From an uncultured Mycoplasmatota bacterium (GTDB lineage Bacteria; Bacillota_I; Bacilli_A; RF39; UBA660), in contig CAMYTM010000001.1 in NCBI GenBank assembly GCA_947297555.1, forward strand, positions 1 to 43,995: DNA of 43,995 bases, given 5' to 3'. The notes beneath the pieces were generated by a model that worked only from the letters and a program-made list of their open reading frames with translations, was not told the DNA's origin and ran no database searches. This document shows positions 17,087 to 25,611 of the stretch, piece by piece (within the stretch, counting starts at the first letter, position 1; every line of letters begins with the position of its first letter). The position numbers and the translations under genes were made by a program.

Positions 17087-18367
17087 ATGGATTTAAATTA
17101 TGCAATTTTTAAAAGTAAACAAATAATGACTCTCAATGATTTAGCACAAATTGGTTCACACAATAAACGGGAGAAAAAAGCCTATAATTCTAACCCTGAT
17201 ATTAAGTTAGAATTAACAAAAGATAATATTGAATTAGTGCCTTTAGCAGATAAATATGTTAAAGGCTTTTATAATTTAACAAAAGAATATAAAAAAGAAC
17301 ATGATGAACGAATGGAAACAGAACGAGAAGATAGAAAAAGAAGTTTTAAACAAATGGTAGATAAATCTAAAAGTGTTGTTGCTGATGAACTCTTATTTAC
17401 AGCTACTCATGAATTTTTTAAGGATATGAATAAAGAAGAGATTAAAAAGTGAGCAGAAGTTTGTATGGATTTTGTTTATGAGGATTTGGGATATACGAAA
17501 GAGCAAGTACTACATAGTGTTATTCATTTAGACGAAAAAACACCGCATGTTCATTGTGTAGTAGTACCTTTAGTTAAAAAATATGATAAAAGAACAAATA
17601 CGGAAAGATATACGATTTCTAAAAAACAATACATTAGAGATAAAATTCATCTGTCGGAATTACAAGACTTATGCCATAAAAGATTAACTGATAATGGCTA
17701 TGATTTAGAACGAGGAATTAAACATAGTGATAATGAGAGTATTCCTATTAGAGAATATAAAAAGATAACACGAAAACTTAATCATACTTTAAGTGTTAGG
17801 AATGAAAGATTGGAAAATGCAATGACTAATTTAGAAGAACAAATGAAAAGTAATAAAGATGTGATGTTTGATAAAGAATATGTTAAAGTGAAGAAAGACA
17901 CTTTTGATACAATGAATCATGTTTTTAAAGAAACAAAAAAGGTTATGGAAATCCAACCGAAATTACAACAAGTTTTTGATGAAGTGGATAGTTATTCCCA
18001 AAATTATCTTTCTATTCAAAAGGAAAATAAAAGAATAAAGAAAGAAGTTGAAACTCTAAAAAATAAAAATAAAAAATTACAAGAAGAAAATAAAAATCTA
18101 ATTTCCTATATTAAGTTTATTTTAAAGGTTATTAAGCACTTTTTTAGAGAGTTACTACAAATTGGTAATGAGAAAACAAAAGAGGCTACTACAAATGAAA
18201 TTAAGGACTATTTTGATAATGAAGATTTTAACAAAGAAGATGTTTATGATATTGCAAAAGAAACAACTAAAGAAGATGAATTATTTGATTATGCAGATAT
18301 TTCTAGCTATTTGAAAACAAGTAAAAAGTCTTATGATAAGACAAATGATTTAGATTTAACTTTATAA
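17087..18367 (+). pseudogene. mob: MobV-type relaxase with in-frame TGA
   Basis: One frame from 17087 to 18367 would encode about 426 residues, but TGA at 17450-17452 interrupts it after NKEEIKK. Reading resumes at once with AEVCMDFVYEDLG in the same frame, and a Trp would fit the gap. The N-terminal part has NYAIFKSKQI and GSHNKRE; the second part has the metal site HLDEKTPHVH (His147, His154, His156). A long coiled coil (about 235-350) follows. MobV relaxases nick oriT to begin plasmid or element transfer. As written, only a 121-residue piece and a 300-residue internal piece (first ATG at 17465) can be made. A nonsense mutation or sequencing error is likelier than recoding, because neighbours use TGG for Trp. 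Confidence 0.85.
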
Positions 18368-18451
18368 TAAATAAAGTGATATTTTTAACAAATTTATAAG
18401 GTAAAATTTTATTTAATGCATGACAATGGTTTAACAATCTCAATGTTTGAT

Positions 18452-18479
18452 TTGACATTTATGATAATTCGTGTATAAT
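18452..18479 (+). promoter_or_regulatory. Consensus sigma-A promoter
   Basis: TTGACA (18452-18457), 16 bases, TATAAT (18474-18479). Both boxes are perfect. It lies 30 bases before the start codon of the unknown-AAA+ pair, leaving room for the AAGGGGG ribosome site. The pair thus has strong, possibly constitutive, transcription. Confidence 0.85.
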
Positions 18480-18509
18480 AAAGTCAATTTTCGAAGGGGG
18501 AAAAGTTAT

Positions 18510-19568
18510 ATGAAATATTATTACAAGAAAAAACATGAAAAAAAGCAAGAATGGTTGGCTAGTTATTGGGTAAAACTTACTATGTTTATAATTGATAAAA
18601 TTTTAAAACAAGGAAAGGGAACTTTTAATGTAATTCATTATTTTGGAGATTTTCCAATGACAGTGAATTACGGTTTTGATACAAATTCTTTTTCTCTAGG
18701 ATTTCAAGCACAAGTTGAAGGCTGTGATAGAACTTATAGGCTTAATCCACTATATATTCTTTCTTATTTATTTGAATGTGATGATAAATGTAATTTGGAT
18801 GATTATTATGAAAGTGATGAAATAAAAGAACATGAACCTAGAATAATTCGTTTTATAAGGAAATATAATCCAAGTATTAAAGAAGTATCAAAATTTAGTT
18901 TTGCAAAACAATTACATACAGAATATAGCAATAATAAAGATGTATATTGCAAAGAAACAGGCTCGTTCATTAATACTCCTGAAAATAGAAATATTCTTCC
19001 AAGAGTTGTATATTTAAAATTTATGGCTAATTTAGAACACCAATTATATGATTTGATGTCATGGGATGCAGTTTATAAATATGCTTTAGAATTTTTAAGA
19101 GGAGATGTTGAAACTGGATTGATACCAGTAGAATTTGAACTTAATGGTGAATATAAGTATGGACATAGAAAGGCAACAATTGATTTTAATAATTTATGCC
19201 CAATTTTAACTGAAAGTGGAGAATATTTAATAGAGGAATATATGTGTTCCATTAAACCGAATGATTTTTTTTTAGATATGGTTTCAGAAAAATATCCTAG
19301 TGTCTTAAAAAATCATAGGATTACATTTGAAGAATTTCGAAAAAAAGTTATAGTTTACAATAGAGAACAAGGTAATAAACAGTTTCAAGATTGGTGGAAA
19401 GTTTTTAGGGGGGAAGGGTATCCAATCCCTGTGGGGTTGGGTGGTATTCCTCATCAAGTAATTTGCTATCCATTATTTCCACATATAGATTGTTATTTAG
19501 ATTATTGTGCAAAATTGAATATCCCATTTATAGATAGTGAAGAGAAAGAAAGGGGAAATTCGAGATGA
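18510..19568 (+). CDS. Hypothetical partner of a Clp-like AAA+ ATPase
   Basis: I do not recognise this 352-residue protein. It has a basic N-terminus (KYYYKKKHEKKQE), a short hydrophobic stretch (about 19-29), then a mixed domain with several Cys and Trp residues but no catalytic motif I can name. ATG at 18510 follows AAGGGGG and a perfect promoter; an upstream GTG at 18471 lies inside the promoter and is rejected. Its TGA overlaps the ATG of the AAA+ gene by four bases (ATGA), so the two are translationally coupled and probably form one complex. It may be the substrate adaptor or effector. Confidence 0.75.
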   Translation: MKYYYKKKHEKKQEWLASYWVKLTMFIIDKILKQGKGTFNVIHYFGDFPMTVNYGFDTNSFSLGFQAQVEGCDRTYRLNPLYILSYLFECDDKCNLDDYYESDEIKEHEPRIIRFIRKYNPSIKEVSKFSFAKQLHTEYSNNKDVYCKETGSFINTPENRNILPRVVYLKFMANLEHQLYDLMSWDAVYKYALEFLRGDVETGLIPVEFELNGEYKYGHRKATIDFNNLCPILTESGEYLIEEYMCSIKPNDFFLDMVSEKYPSVLKNHRITFEEFRKKVIVYNREQGNKQFQDWWKVFRGEGYPIPVGLGGIPHQVICYPLFPHIDCYLDYCAKLNIPFIDSEEKERGNSR

Positions 19569-21022
19569 ATTTTGATTTATATAAAGGATATCGTGGTTTA
19601 TTAGATAAGTCTTTAAATGGACAAAAAGTAACTTTAAATGAACTTAGGAAGTTTTTTCAAAAGGCTAATTTTGGTGGAAAGTTTTATCTTCAAGCCTTAG
19701 TAGTTAATCATTTAATGTTTCTAAACGGAGATAGGAATTTTAATGATTTTTCGTTGTTATATAGTTGTTTTGAAGAATCTATAAAATTTTGTTATGAAAA
19801 AGAAGATACTTTAGAAGAAATTAAAGGTTTAAAGGAGTTAAATTCTTCAAAAATAGGTAGTTTGTTTGCTGAGTTTTTATTTTCAGGATATCTTCCAATG
19901 CTATTTTATTTAGATACATACGGCATTATTTCTAAAATACCAACAAATGGTTTTATAGTAGATAATTATATGCGTCCAATAAATACAAGAGTGTTATTTG
20001 AAAATGCAACAAAAAATGATAAATCTTTGAAATTCAATGAGTTTATAAATATGATGTTTATGTATTTTTCTGAAAATCTTGATAATAGTATAATTAAAAT
20101 TAATTCTTCAGGAGAGTATCGTAATATTATACAAGTTTGTGACAAAAATTATAATTATCAAGCAACTATAAAGTCAGATGAAAAACCACCAGTTGGAACA
20201 TTTATAAAAGATAAGAAATACATTGTTAATCCTGCAGTAGGAAGAGCACAAGAAAAAAGAAGCATGGAAATTTCGCTTTTAATGCCTGAAACATCTTCTA
20301 TTTTGGTTGGGCCTGCTGGTGTAGGAAAAACTGCTATTGTTGAAGGATTGAATTATGATATTCAAAATGGTAAGATTACAAATCGCTTAAAAGATAGGCA
20401 AATATTAATGACCTCTAGTACTGAATTAGTTTCAGGCTGTTCTTTGGTAGGACAATTAGAAGATAGATTTTTAAAATTATGTCAATATGTAAAAAGACAT
20501 CCAGAAGTACTTGTGTATATTGATGAAATACACACTTTGATTGGTGGCGGTAGAGGAAGCGGCTCTACAAATGAACTTTCTAATATGATGAAACCATATC
20601 TTTCAAGTGGAGAACTACAATTAATTGGTGCTACTACTAAAGAAGAATATGAAAAATATTTTTTAGGGGAATCTGCTTTCAGAAGAAGATTTGAACCGAC
20701 TATGATAGATGAACCAGATGAAGAAACTTTAAAATGGATTTTATCAAATTGTGTTGAAAAACTTACAAAACAAACTGGAATATCTTTTGAAAGACCAGAA
20801 GAAATGGAAATATGTTTAGCAAAAATTATAGAATATTCTAATGCTGAATTTAGAAATAAAGAAGATTATCGTTATAATCCAGCACTTGCAATAAATATTT
20901 TGAAGAGAATATTTGCTACTGCTGAATATAATACTCATCAATTTATTGGAAAAGATGATATTGCTATTGGTATAAATGATTGCAGTTATACACTTGCACG
21001 AGTAGATAGCAAAAAGTTATAA
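19565..21022 (+). CDS. Clp-like single-domain AAA+ ATPase
   Basis: The 485-residue protein has an unassigned N-terminal region (about 1-215) and one AAA+ domain resembling the first ATPase domain of ClpB/ClpC: GPAGVGKT (249-256), GQLEDRF, Walker B VYIDEIH (Asp320, Glu321), LIGGGRGSGSTN, QLIGATTKEEYEKYF (sensor 1 region), and FRRRFEP (arginine finger). The ClpN repeats, middle coiled coil, second ATPase domain and ClpP-binding loop are all missing. So it is probably a remodeller dedicated to its coupled partner rather than a general protease unfoldase. A terminator follows at 21127. Confidence 0.85.
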   Translation: MNFDLYKGYRGLLDKSLNGQKVTLNELRKFFQKANFGGKFYLQALVVNHLMFLNGDRNFNDFSLLYSCFEESIKFCYEKEDTLEEIKGLKELNSSKIGSLFAEFLFSGYLPMLFYLDTYGIISKIPTNGFIVDNYMRPINTRVLFENATKNDKSLKFNEFINMMFMYFSENLDNSIIKINSSGEYRNIIQVCDKNYNYQATIKSDEKPPVGTFIKDKKYIVNPAVGRAQEKRSMEISLLMPETSSILVGPAGVGKTAIVEGLNYDIQNGKITNRLKDRQILMTSSTELVSGCSLVGQLEDRFLKLCQYVKRHPEVLVYIDEIHTLIGGGRGSGSTNELSNMMKPYLSSGELQLIGATTKEEYEKYFLGESAFRRRFEPTMIDEPDEETLKWILSNCVEKLTKQTGISFERPEEMEICLAKIIEYSNAEFRNKEDYRYNPALAINILKRIFATAEYNTHQFIGKDDIAIGINDCSYTLARVDSKKL

Positions 21023-21090
21023 TATGTCTGAAAACTAACTTTAAGACAAGTTAGTAACACACTATGATATTGACAAGCCAATAACGAGAT

Positions 21091-21124
21091 GTGCAAAGGG
21101 AGATACCCTTTTGAACCCCCTTTT
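21091..21124 (+). other. Candidate transfer origin of element 1
   Basis: AAAGGG (21095-21100), AGATA, CCCTTT (21106-21111), then GAACCCCC and T's. A similar layout, TTAGGG-AGTAT-CCCTAA then AACCC, is found in element 2 at 29827. Short hairpins beside a C-run are typical of nick regions, but I cannot match this to a named oriT. Confidence 0.35.
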
Positions 21125-21126
21125 AA

Positions 21127-21169
21127 GCAATAACTAAACAAGCTTTCGCAAGTAAAGTTATTGCCTTTT
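21127..21169 (+). terminator. Terminator after the AAA+ gene
   Basis: GCAATAACT (21127-21135) pairs with AGTTATTGC (21156-21164), then CTTTTTAT. A second palindrome, ATTTGTA-TAAA-TACAAAT (21171-21188), follows. Confidence 0.8.
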
Positions 21170-21255
21170 TATTTGTATAAATACAAATAAAAAGAAAAAA
21201 GACTATCGCCAATAACACTAGCTAAAGCAACAAAACTTGCCCCGTCTTTTTTATG

Positions 21256-21306
21256 AAAATAACCTTAATGCTAAAGTCTAACGACTAAAGCAAAAAGGTT
21301 ATTTTT
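21256..21306 (-). terminator. Terminator of the XRE regulator gene
   Basis: AAAATAACCTT (21256-21266) pairs with AAGGTTATTTT (21295-21305). Read on the minus strand it closes the XRE gene and overlaps its stop codon. AAAAAGAC with GTCTTTTT just left forms a wider stem. Confidence 0.65.
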
Positions 21307-21907
21307 CTTCTTCTATAATGTTTCCTGTTAAGGTATTATATTTAACATTAGATTCAATTTTCATTTTTGGAAATACACCACTATCATATTTAGGATATTT
21401 ATCCTTATCTAATTTTTCTAAGTTAGGTCTAATTAAAGTCATAACTTCCTTTAGGTTATCTAAAATCTCATCCATAGAAATTTTTTCTCTTTTTTCAATT
21501 TTAGATAATTCTATTTTATCAATTATATCAGCTATAATGCCTTTACAAGCAAAAGCATTTTTTCTTCTTTCTTCTATATCTTCTAAAACATCAAAATAAA
21601 ATTTTTCATAAGATTTAATTTGTTCTTGATAATCAGCAGTACTTCTTTTTTCGGATAGATCCATACCCCAATTAATATCTATATCATTATATCCTGAGAG
21701 TTCCATTAATTTTACTAAACTTAAATTTAAGTTTTCAGCAATTCCTTTTAAATATAAAACATTTGGCTTTAATCTTTTTCCTGCTTCAATTCTTGATACT
21801 TCAGCACAATCCATATTAGATTTACGAGCAAGTTCTCTTTGCGAGATACCAAGTTTTTCTCTTGCTTCACTTATTGTTTTTCCAAGTTCAGTAGTATTTT
21901 TCTTCAT
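21299..21907 (-). CDS. XRE family transcriptional regulator
   Basis: The 202-residue protein has an N-terminal Cro/C1-type helix-turn-helix (about 8-62: GKTISEAREKLGISQRELA, then AEVSRIEAGKR) and a helical C-terminal part for dimerisation or sensing. The start at 21907 follows AAAGAGGTG on the minus strand. It is divergent from the small HTH gene at 22061, and both promoters share the 150-base gap. It is therefore the likely repressor of its own gene and of the mobility genes of element 1. Confidence 0.88.
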   Translation of the reverse strand: MKKNTTELGKTISEAREKLGISQRELARKSNMDCAEVSRIEAGKRLKPNVLYLKGIAENLNLSLVKLMELSGYNDIDINWGMDLSEKRSTADYQEQIKSYEKFYFDVLEDIEERRKNAFACKGIIADIIDKIELSKIEKREKISMDEILDNLKEVMTLIRPNLEKLDKDKYPKYDSGVFPKMKIESNVKYNTLTGNIIEEEK

Positions 21908-21941
21908 TAATAAATACACCTCTTTTTCTTTTGTTAAAGAA

Positions 21942-21970
21942 AGTATAACATATTGTGCTGTAAAAATCAA
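21942..21970 (-). promoter_or_regulatory. Promoter of the XRE gene
   Basis: On the minus strand TTGATT (21970-21965), 17 bases, TATACT (21947-21942), about 35 bases before the start codon. Confidence 0.65.
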
Positions 21971-21989
21971 CAATTTAGTAATTATTATG

Positions 21990-22018
21990 TTGACAAACTC
22001 AATATACGATGTTATACT
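21990..22018 (+). promoter_or_regulatory. Divergent promoter for element 1 mobility genes
   Basis: TTGACA (21990-21995), 17 bases, TATACT (22013-22018). It lies back to back with the XRE promoter, so a repressor bound between them could control both. Confidence 0.8.
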
Positions 22019-22060
22019 AGCCTCAGTTTTTGATGTAAAACTCATCAAAAGAAAGGAGGA

Positions 22061-22324
22061 ATGCTTATAAGGAAGTTTAAGATACAAGAGAGCGTTTGGA
22101 AAGATAAAAGAATTCCAAAGGAAGCCAAGTATATTTACTCTTATATTTATTCAAAAGGATTTGTGAGAATCATAACTGATATAAATATAGGAGAAATACA
22201 ACAAACTATTAAAATTAAAAACAAAGGCTTACAAAATAATCTTGAGATATTAGAGCAATACAAATATCTAATCTACCAAGAATATGCTAATGGGATGTAC
22301 ACAATAAATCTACTAGGGTGTTAA
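22061..22324 (+). CDS. Small winged-helix-like protein
   Basis: The 87-residue protein starts after AAAGGAGGA. KRIPKEAKYIYSYIYSKG followed by an ITDINIGEIQ stretch and LQNNLEILEQYKYLIYQE looks like a replication-type winged helix that reads a short DNA site. It is the first gene after the XRE-controlled promoter. No family is assigned with confidence. Confidence 0.6.
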   Translation: MLIRKFKIQESVWKDKRIPKEAKYIYSYIYSKGFVRIITDINIGEIQQTIKIKNKGLQNNLEILEQYKYLIYQEYANGMYTINLLGC

Positions 22325-22486
22325 ATAACTCCTAGTAGATAAGGTACAGTAAGATTAAAGGCTTATGTTAGTACTTATTCTATAAAGAATATAGAATGAA
22401 CTTTGAAATAATCCGAAGGAAAGGATTTAAAATAATGTTCCAGGGGTTTTTATACCCAAAATTACGAATTGCTAGAGAATATTGGT

Positions 22487-22962
22487 ATGGCTTTAAAGGC
22501 ATTTTATCGCAGTTCCTAGAATAGTATTAAGTGACCAAACTTGTTCGCAGGAAGGATAAATTAGTGTATGGAATCATTAATTCATTATCAAATAAGAAAG
22601 AATATTGCTATGCTAGTAATCATTATTTTTCTAAAGTGTTAGGTGTGTGTACAAAAACAATTTCTAATTCTATTCAAAATTTAGCGAGTAGGAATTATAT
22701 TTATATTAAATATGTGGATAACCAAAGACAAATTTATATAAATGAAGAGATTGTTAGAGAAGAAAATGCTAAGGTAGTAGAAAAGAAGTTCTATGATAAC
22801 ATAGAAAGAAATTGCCAATATAAAAGAAAAGAATTTATAAAAGATAATAAAAATAAGAATGATGTTCCTTATTGGTTAGAACATTCGGAAGTTTGTAAAA
22901 GTGAAGAAATGAGTTTAAACGATAAGGGAGAATTAGAAAGTATTATGAAAAAATATAAGTAA
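22487..22962 (+). pseudogene. HTH_36-type replication-like protein, frameshifted N-terminus
   Basis: The clean frame runs from a GTG at 22531 that has no ribosome site and gives KDKLVYGIINSLSNKK, NHYFSKVLG, KTISNSIQNLA and a charged tail, like the HTH protein at 35808. The missing start of the family can be read just upstream in other frames: MALKAFYR (from ATG 22487), then PRIVLSDQT, then RRKDKLVYG. Two single-base insertions, near 22510 and near 22545, explain this. It is either a decaying gene or holds sequence errors. Confidence 0.6.
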
Positions 22963-22980
22963 AATAAGGAGGATTGATAC

Positions 22981-23013
22981 ATGGTTAAATTTTACGGAGG
23001 ATTCTATTTATAA
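22981..23013 (+). CDS. Ten-codon ORF, possible leader peptide
   Basis: ATG at 22981 follows AAGGAGG at a good distance and encodes MVKFYGGFYL, then TAA. A second Shine-Dalgarno-like GGAGG lies inside it. It may be a leader or simply an artefact of the ribosome site; little more can be said. Confidence 0.3.
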   Translation: MVKFYGGFYL

Positions 23014-23040
23014 TTAGAATAATAAAGGGGGTTATATAAT

Positions 23041-23187
23041 ATGGAGGTAAAATACAATGTAACATTTAAAACAAAAGATAATGTAATCGTAACAGATGAA
23101 GAATTAGAAAATATTATTACTAGAAAATTACTTAAGGTAATACTTAACTTGGAAAATAGCAATATACAGGCTGTAAATAATTCTTAA
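23041..23187 (+). CDS. Small protein upstream of the recombinase
   Basis: The 48-residue protein starts MEVKYNVTFKTKDNVIVTDE and ends in a charged helix. GGGGG lies upstream. Small proteins of this size stand directly before the recombinase in all three elements (here, 36380, 40933), although they are not alike in sequence. The element 3 one starts similarly (MVKYKVNLKFKEN). They may control excision direction; this is inference. Confidence 0.55.
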   Translation: MEVKYNVTFKTKDNVIVTDEELENIITRKLLKVILNLENSNIQAVNNS

Positions 23188-23250
23188 GTTAGAGTATAAT
23201 ACACTTATAGATTTAGATTGTTTATTGCAACTAGAGAGTAGGTGCAGTAA

Positions 23251-24849
23251 ATGGAAAAGGTAGGTGTATATTGTAGACTATCTGATGAAGATAGAAACAA
23301 AAAAAATAAAAATGATGATAGTGAATCTATTGCTAATCAAAAAAGTATGCTTTTAAAATATGCTCTTGAACAAGGTTGGGAAATTGTTGATATTTATTCA
23401 GATGATGATTTTTCGGGAGCAGGTACCTTTAGACCTGATTTTGAAAGAATGATTAAAGATTGTGAAAATGGAAGAATTAATATAGTTCTTTGTAAAACAC
23501 AAAGTCGTTTTTCAAGAGATATGGAAGTGATTGAGAAATATCTTCATAATAAGTTTGTTGAGTGGGGTGTAAGGTTTGTTAGTATTGTAGATAATGCTGA
23601 TACTAACAATGAATCCAATAAAAAATCAAGACAAATTAATGGACTTGTAAATGAATGGTATTTGGAAGATTTATCAAATAATGTTAAGAAGTCATTAAAA
23701 AATAAACGAGATGATGGACTTTATATGGGAAGTTTTGCTCCCTATGGTTATTTGAAAGACCCAAATAATAAACACAAGTTAATGGTTGATGAAGATGTTG
23801 CTTATATTGTTAGAGAGATATTCCAAAAATATAAAGATGGGATAGGGTATCATAAAATTGCTATGGACTTAAATGCAAGAGGAATATTGTGTCCTTCACT
23901 TTATAAAAAATCAATAGGAAGTAATTTTATTTGTGCTAATCGCCAAGGTACAGGGACTTGGACTTCTGATACTATTGCTAAAATTTTAAAAAATGAAACT
24001 TATATAGGTAAGCTAGTACAGGGAAAAAGAACAAGTGTTAGTTACAAGAATCACAAGTCAAAAAAAGTGCCAAAAGATAAATGGTCGGTTACGGAAAATG
24101 CTCACGAGCCAATTATTGATAAAGAAACTTGGTATTTAGTACAAAAAAGATTAGGCAAAAATGAGTGTCCATCTAAAAATGGCGAAATTCATATGTTAAG
24201 TCAAAAAGTTTATTGTGCTGATTGTGGAAAAATTTTTATGAAAAATGTATTTAATGTAAGTAGTAAAGGAAATACAAAAGTAAAAAAGGCTTATCTTCAA
24301 TGTAAGGGACATAAAAAGTATCATGTTTGCGATAATAATAAATCTTTTCGTTTAGATATATTGGAAGAGTATTTGTTAAATGCAATTAATGAGCTACTAA
24401 AAAAATGTAATGAAGAACTTTTGAAAAATGAATTTACAAAAGAAATGGATAGGAAGTCTAATCAAGATATAAGAATCACAAATCTGAATAAAGAAAAAGC
24501 AAGTTTTGAGAAAAAATTAAGTGAGAGTAAATTGTATTTTAAGACTTTGTACGAGGATAAGTTAAAAGGTGTTATTACGGAAGAAGATTTTACAATGTTA
24601 CGAGGCGAGTACTCAAAAGATGTAGAAAGTTATCAACTAAGACTTGAAGAGATTAACATTGAACTTGATGAGATGAATACAAGAAAAGATAATTCAAAAG
24701 ACATTGAGAGCATACTTAAGAAATATAAACATATTGATAAACTTAATAAAATAATTGTAGATGAGTTTGTAGAAAAAATCTATATAGGAACTTTAGATAA
24801 AGAAACAAAATCAAGAGAAATTCGGATTGAATGGAACTTTGATTTATAA
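23251..24849 (+). CDS. Large serine recombinase of element 1
   Basis: The 532-residue protein has an N-terminal resolvase domain with catalytic Ser in VYCRLSDEDR and Arg residues in KTQSRFSRDME, a Recombinase domain (about 165-290, MGSFAPYGYLKDP to GKLVQGKRTS), a zinc ribbon (CADCGK and a distant C-x(7)-C in CKGHKKYHVC), and a C-terminal coiled coil (about 395-490). It cuts and rejoins att sites with a 2-bp overlap. It ends 56 bases before attR, the usual place. The length is normal and no defect is seen. Confidence 0.93.
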   Translation: MEKVGVYCRLSDEDRNKKNKNDDSESIANQKSMLLKYALEQGWEIVDIYSDDDFSGAGTFRPDFERMIKDCENGRINIVLCKTQSRFSRDMEVIEKYLHNKFVEWGVRFVSIVDNADTNNESNKKSRQINGLVNEWYLEDLSNNVKKSLKNKRDDGLYMGSFAPYGYLKDPNNKHKLMVDEDVAYIVREIFQKYKDGIGYHKIAMDLNARGILCPSLYKKSIGSNFICANRQGTGTWTSDTIAKILKNETYIGKLVQGKRTSVSYKNHKSKKVPKDKWSVTENAHEPIIDKETWYLVQKRLGKNECPSKNGEIHMLSQKVYCADCGKIFMKNVFNVSSKGNTKVKKAYLQCKGHKKYHVCDNNKSFRLDILEEYLLNAINELLKKCNEELLKNEFTKEMDRKSNQDIRITNLNKEKASFEKKLSESKLYFKTLYEDKLKGVITEEDFTMLRGEYSKDVESYQLRLEEINIELDEMNTRKDNSKDIESILKKYKHIDKLNKIIVDEFVEKIYIGTLDKETKSREIRIEWNFDL

Positions 24850-24884
24850 AATATAACCTATAATTTTAGCAAAAGAAGTAATTT

Positions 24885-24907
24885 TTGGGGAATTCAGTTT
24901 CAAGCCA
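24885..24907 (+). other. attR of element 1
   Basis: TTGGGGAA (24885-24892), 13 bases, then core CA (24906-24907), after which amidase sequence (TGGTGGTACTGAC) resumes. It mirrors attL. Confidence 0.75.
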
Positions 24908-25135
24908 TGGTGGTACTGACCCTGGGACTATTGCAAATGGAATAACAGAAAAAGAATATACATTAAAGATAAGTGAATATATTCATAATCGTTTGGATGA
25001 TTTAGGAATCGAAAATAGTATGACAAGAACTACAGATGAAACTTTATCTCCTGATGTTAGACCAGGTAGAGCACAGAGTTTTTATGGAAAGGGTAATGAT
25101 GTGATTCTTGTGTCTAATCATATAAATGCAGGAGG
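24908..25135 (+). pseudogene. Split LysM amidase, fragment 2 of 4
   Basis: It continues the Amidase_3 domain: GGTDPGTIANGITEKE with the zinc-binding Glu, then DVILVSNHINAGG with the second zinc His. Element 2 interrupts at the GG core inside the NHINAGGGDGAE stretch. The open frame extends upstream into element 1 and downstream to a TAA at 25167, but has no start signal of its own, so it is probably silent. Confidence 0.9.
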
Positions 25136-25157
25136 AGGTAATAATCATTGTGTAACA
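25134..25157 (+). other. attL of element 2 with inverted arm
   Basis: Core GG (25134-25135), then AGGTAATAATCA, TT, GTGTAACA. The right end carries the reverse complement with three differences at the same spacing. Confidence 0.85.
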
Positions 25158-25214
25158 AAGTATGTATAACAATTAAAGCCGAAAATATAATAAGAAATGA
25201 GGATTAGTTATAAT

Positions 25215-25544
25215 ATGAGTTACCCAAAAGAAAATGAAATAATGAATGGAGATATATCTGATGAAGAATTTAATGAGAAATATTTGCCATTTTATGATAA
25301 TTTCAATGATTATATGGTTGGGTTTGTAATACCAGATGCAGTAGCATTTTATATTGTAAATAGCTATTTAAGAGGATGCTTAGTTGATAGTAAATTATAT
25401 AATCATATTAATTCTGCAGTAGATATTTTTAATTATAGATGTGATATAGATGTTATAATTCCATCTATAGAAAAGATATTAAACATAAAATATAATCTTA
25501 AAATTACTGGAAGAAATCCATTAAAACTAGAAAAATATTATTAA
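25215..25544 (+). CDS. Hypothetical protein
   Basis: I do not recognise this 109-residue protein. It starts MSYPKENEIM after AATGAGGA; an ATG at 25197 lies inside that site. The middle is acidic, followed by a hydrophobic VIPDAVAFYIVNSYL helix; the end is basic. It is the first gene of element 2 and is closed by its own terminator. It could be an immunity or regulator protein, but nothing shows this. Confidence 0.55.
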   Translation: MSYPKENEIMNGDISDEEFNEKYLPFYDNFNDYMVGFVIPDAVAFYIVNSYLRGCLVDSKLYNHINSAVDIFNYRCDIDVIIPSIEKILNIKYNLKITGRNPLKLEKYY

Positions 25545-25550
25545 AAATTT

Positions 25551-25579
25551 AGCACTGTCAACATTGATGGTGCTTTTTT
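25551..25579 (+). terminator. Terminator ahead of the STAND gene
   Basis: AGCAC (25551-25555) pairs with GTGCT (25570-25574), with inner TCA/TGA, then TTTTTT. Confidence 0.8.
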
Positions 25580-25591
25580 GTATGGTATAAT
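25564..25591 (+). promoter_or_regulatory. Promoter of the SMEK-STAND gene
   Basis: TTGATG (25564-25569), 16 bases, TATAAT (25586-25591), 20 bases before the ATG with GAGGTGG between. It overlaps the preceding terminator. Confidence 0.55.
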
Positions 25592-25611
25592 AATTTAAGA
25601 GAGGTGGTAGT

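Larger units (their letters stand above)
13159..24907 (+). mobile_element. Element 1: 11.7-kb serine-recombinase mobilisable element
   Basis: Its boundaries come from the split amidase: the CA core is at 13157-13158 and again at 24906-24907. TTCCCCAA lies 13 bases inside the left core and TTGGGGAA lies 13 bases inside the right core, a symmetric attP-like layout. The recombinase gene ends 56 bases before the right core. Cargo: AlbA_2 protein, DUF4238 plus nuclease-like pair, MobV-like relaxase (broken), unknown plus Clp-like AAA+ pair, XRE regulator, small HTH genes. It has a relaxase but no type IV secretion genes, so it is mobilisable rather than conjugative. Two key genes are damaged, so it may be decaying. 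Confidence 0.88.

Noticed and set aside
17450..17452. The host might read TGA as Trp (code 4).
   Set aside because: Trp is coded by TGG throughout, and TGA closes several genes (htrA-like, res, the AAA+ partner) just before other stops or starts. One TGA in a mobile gene is better explained by mutation.
21299..22087. A longer XRE reading frame starting at 22087.
   Set aside because: The extra 60 residues overlap both divergent promoters and the next gene; MKKNTTELG at 21907 has a ribosome site and starts the domain.
25134..25139. GG at 25137-25138 as the element 2 core.
   Set aside because: It restores the same protein, but only GG at 25134-25135 with 39250-39251 places the inverted arms at equal distance.
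24885..25169. A short independent amidase gene.
   Set aside because: It lacks the first zinc His motif start and the last catalytic Glu, and its ends run into elements 1 and 2.
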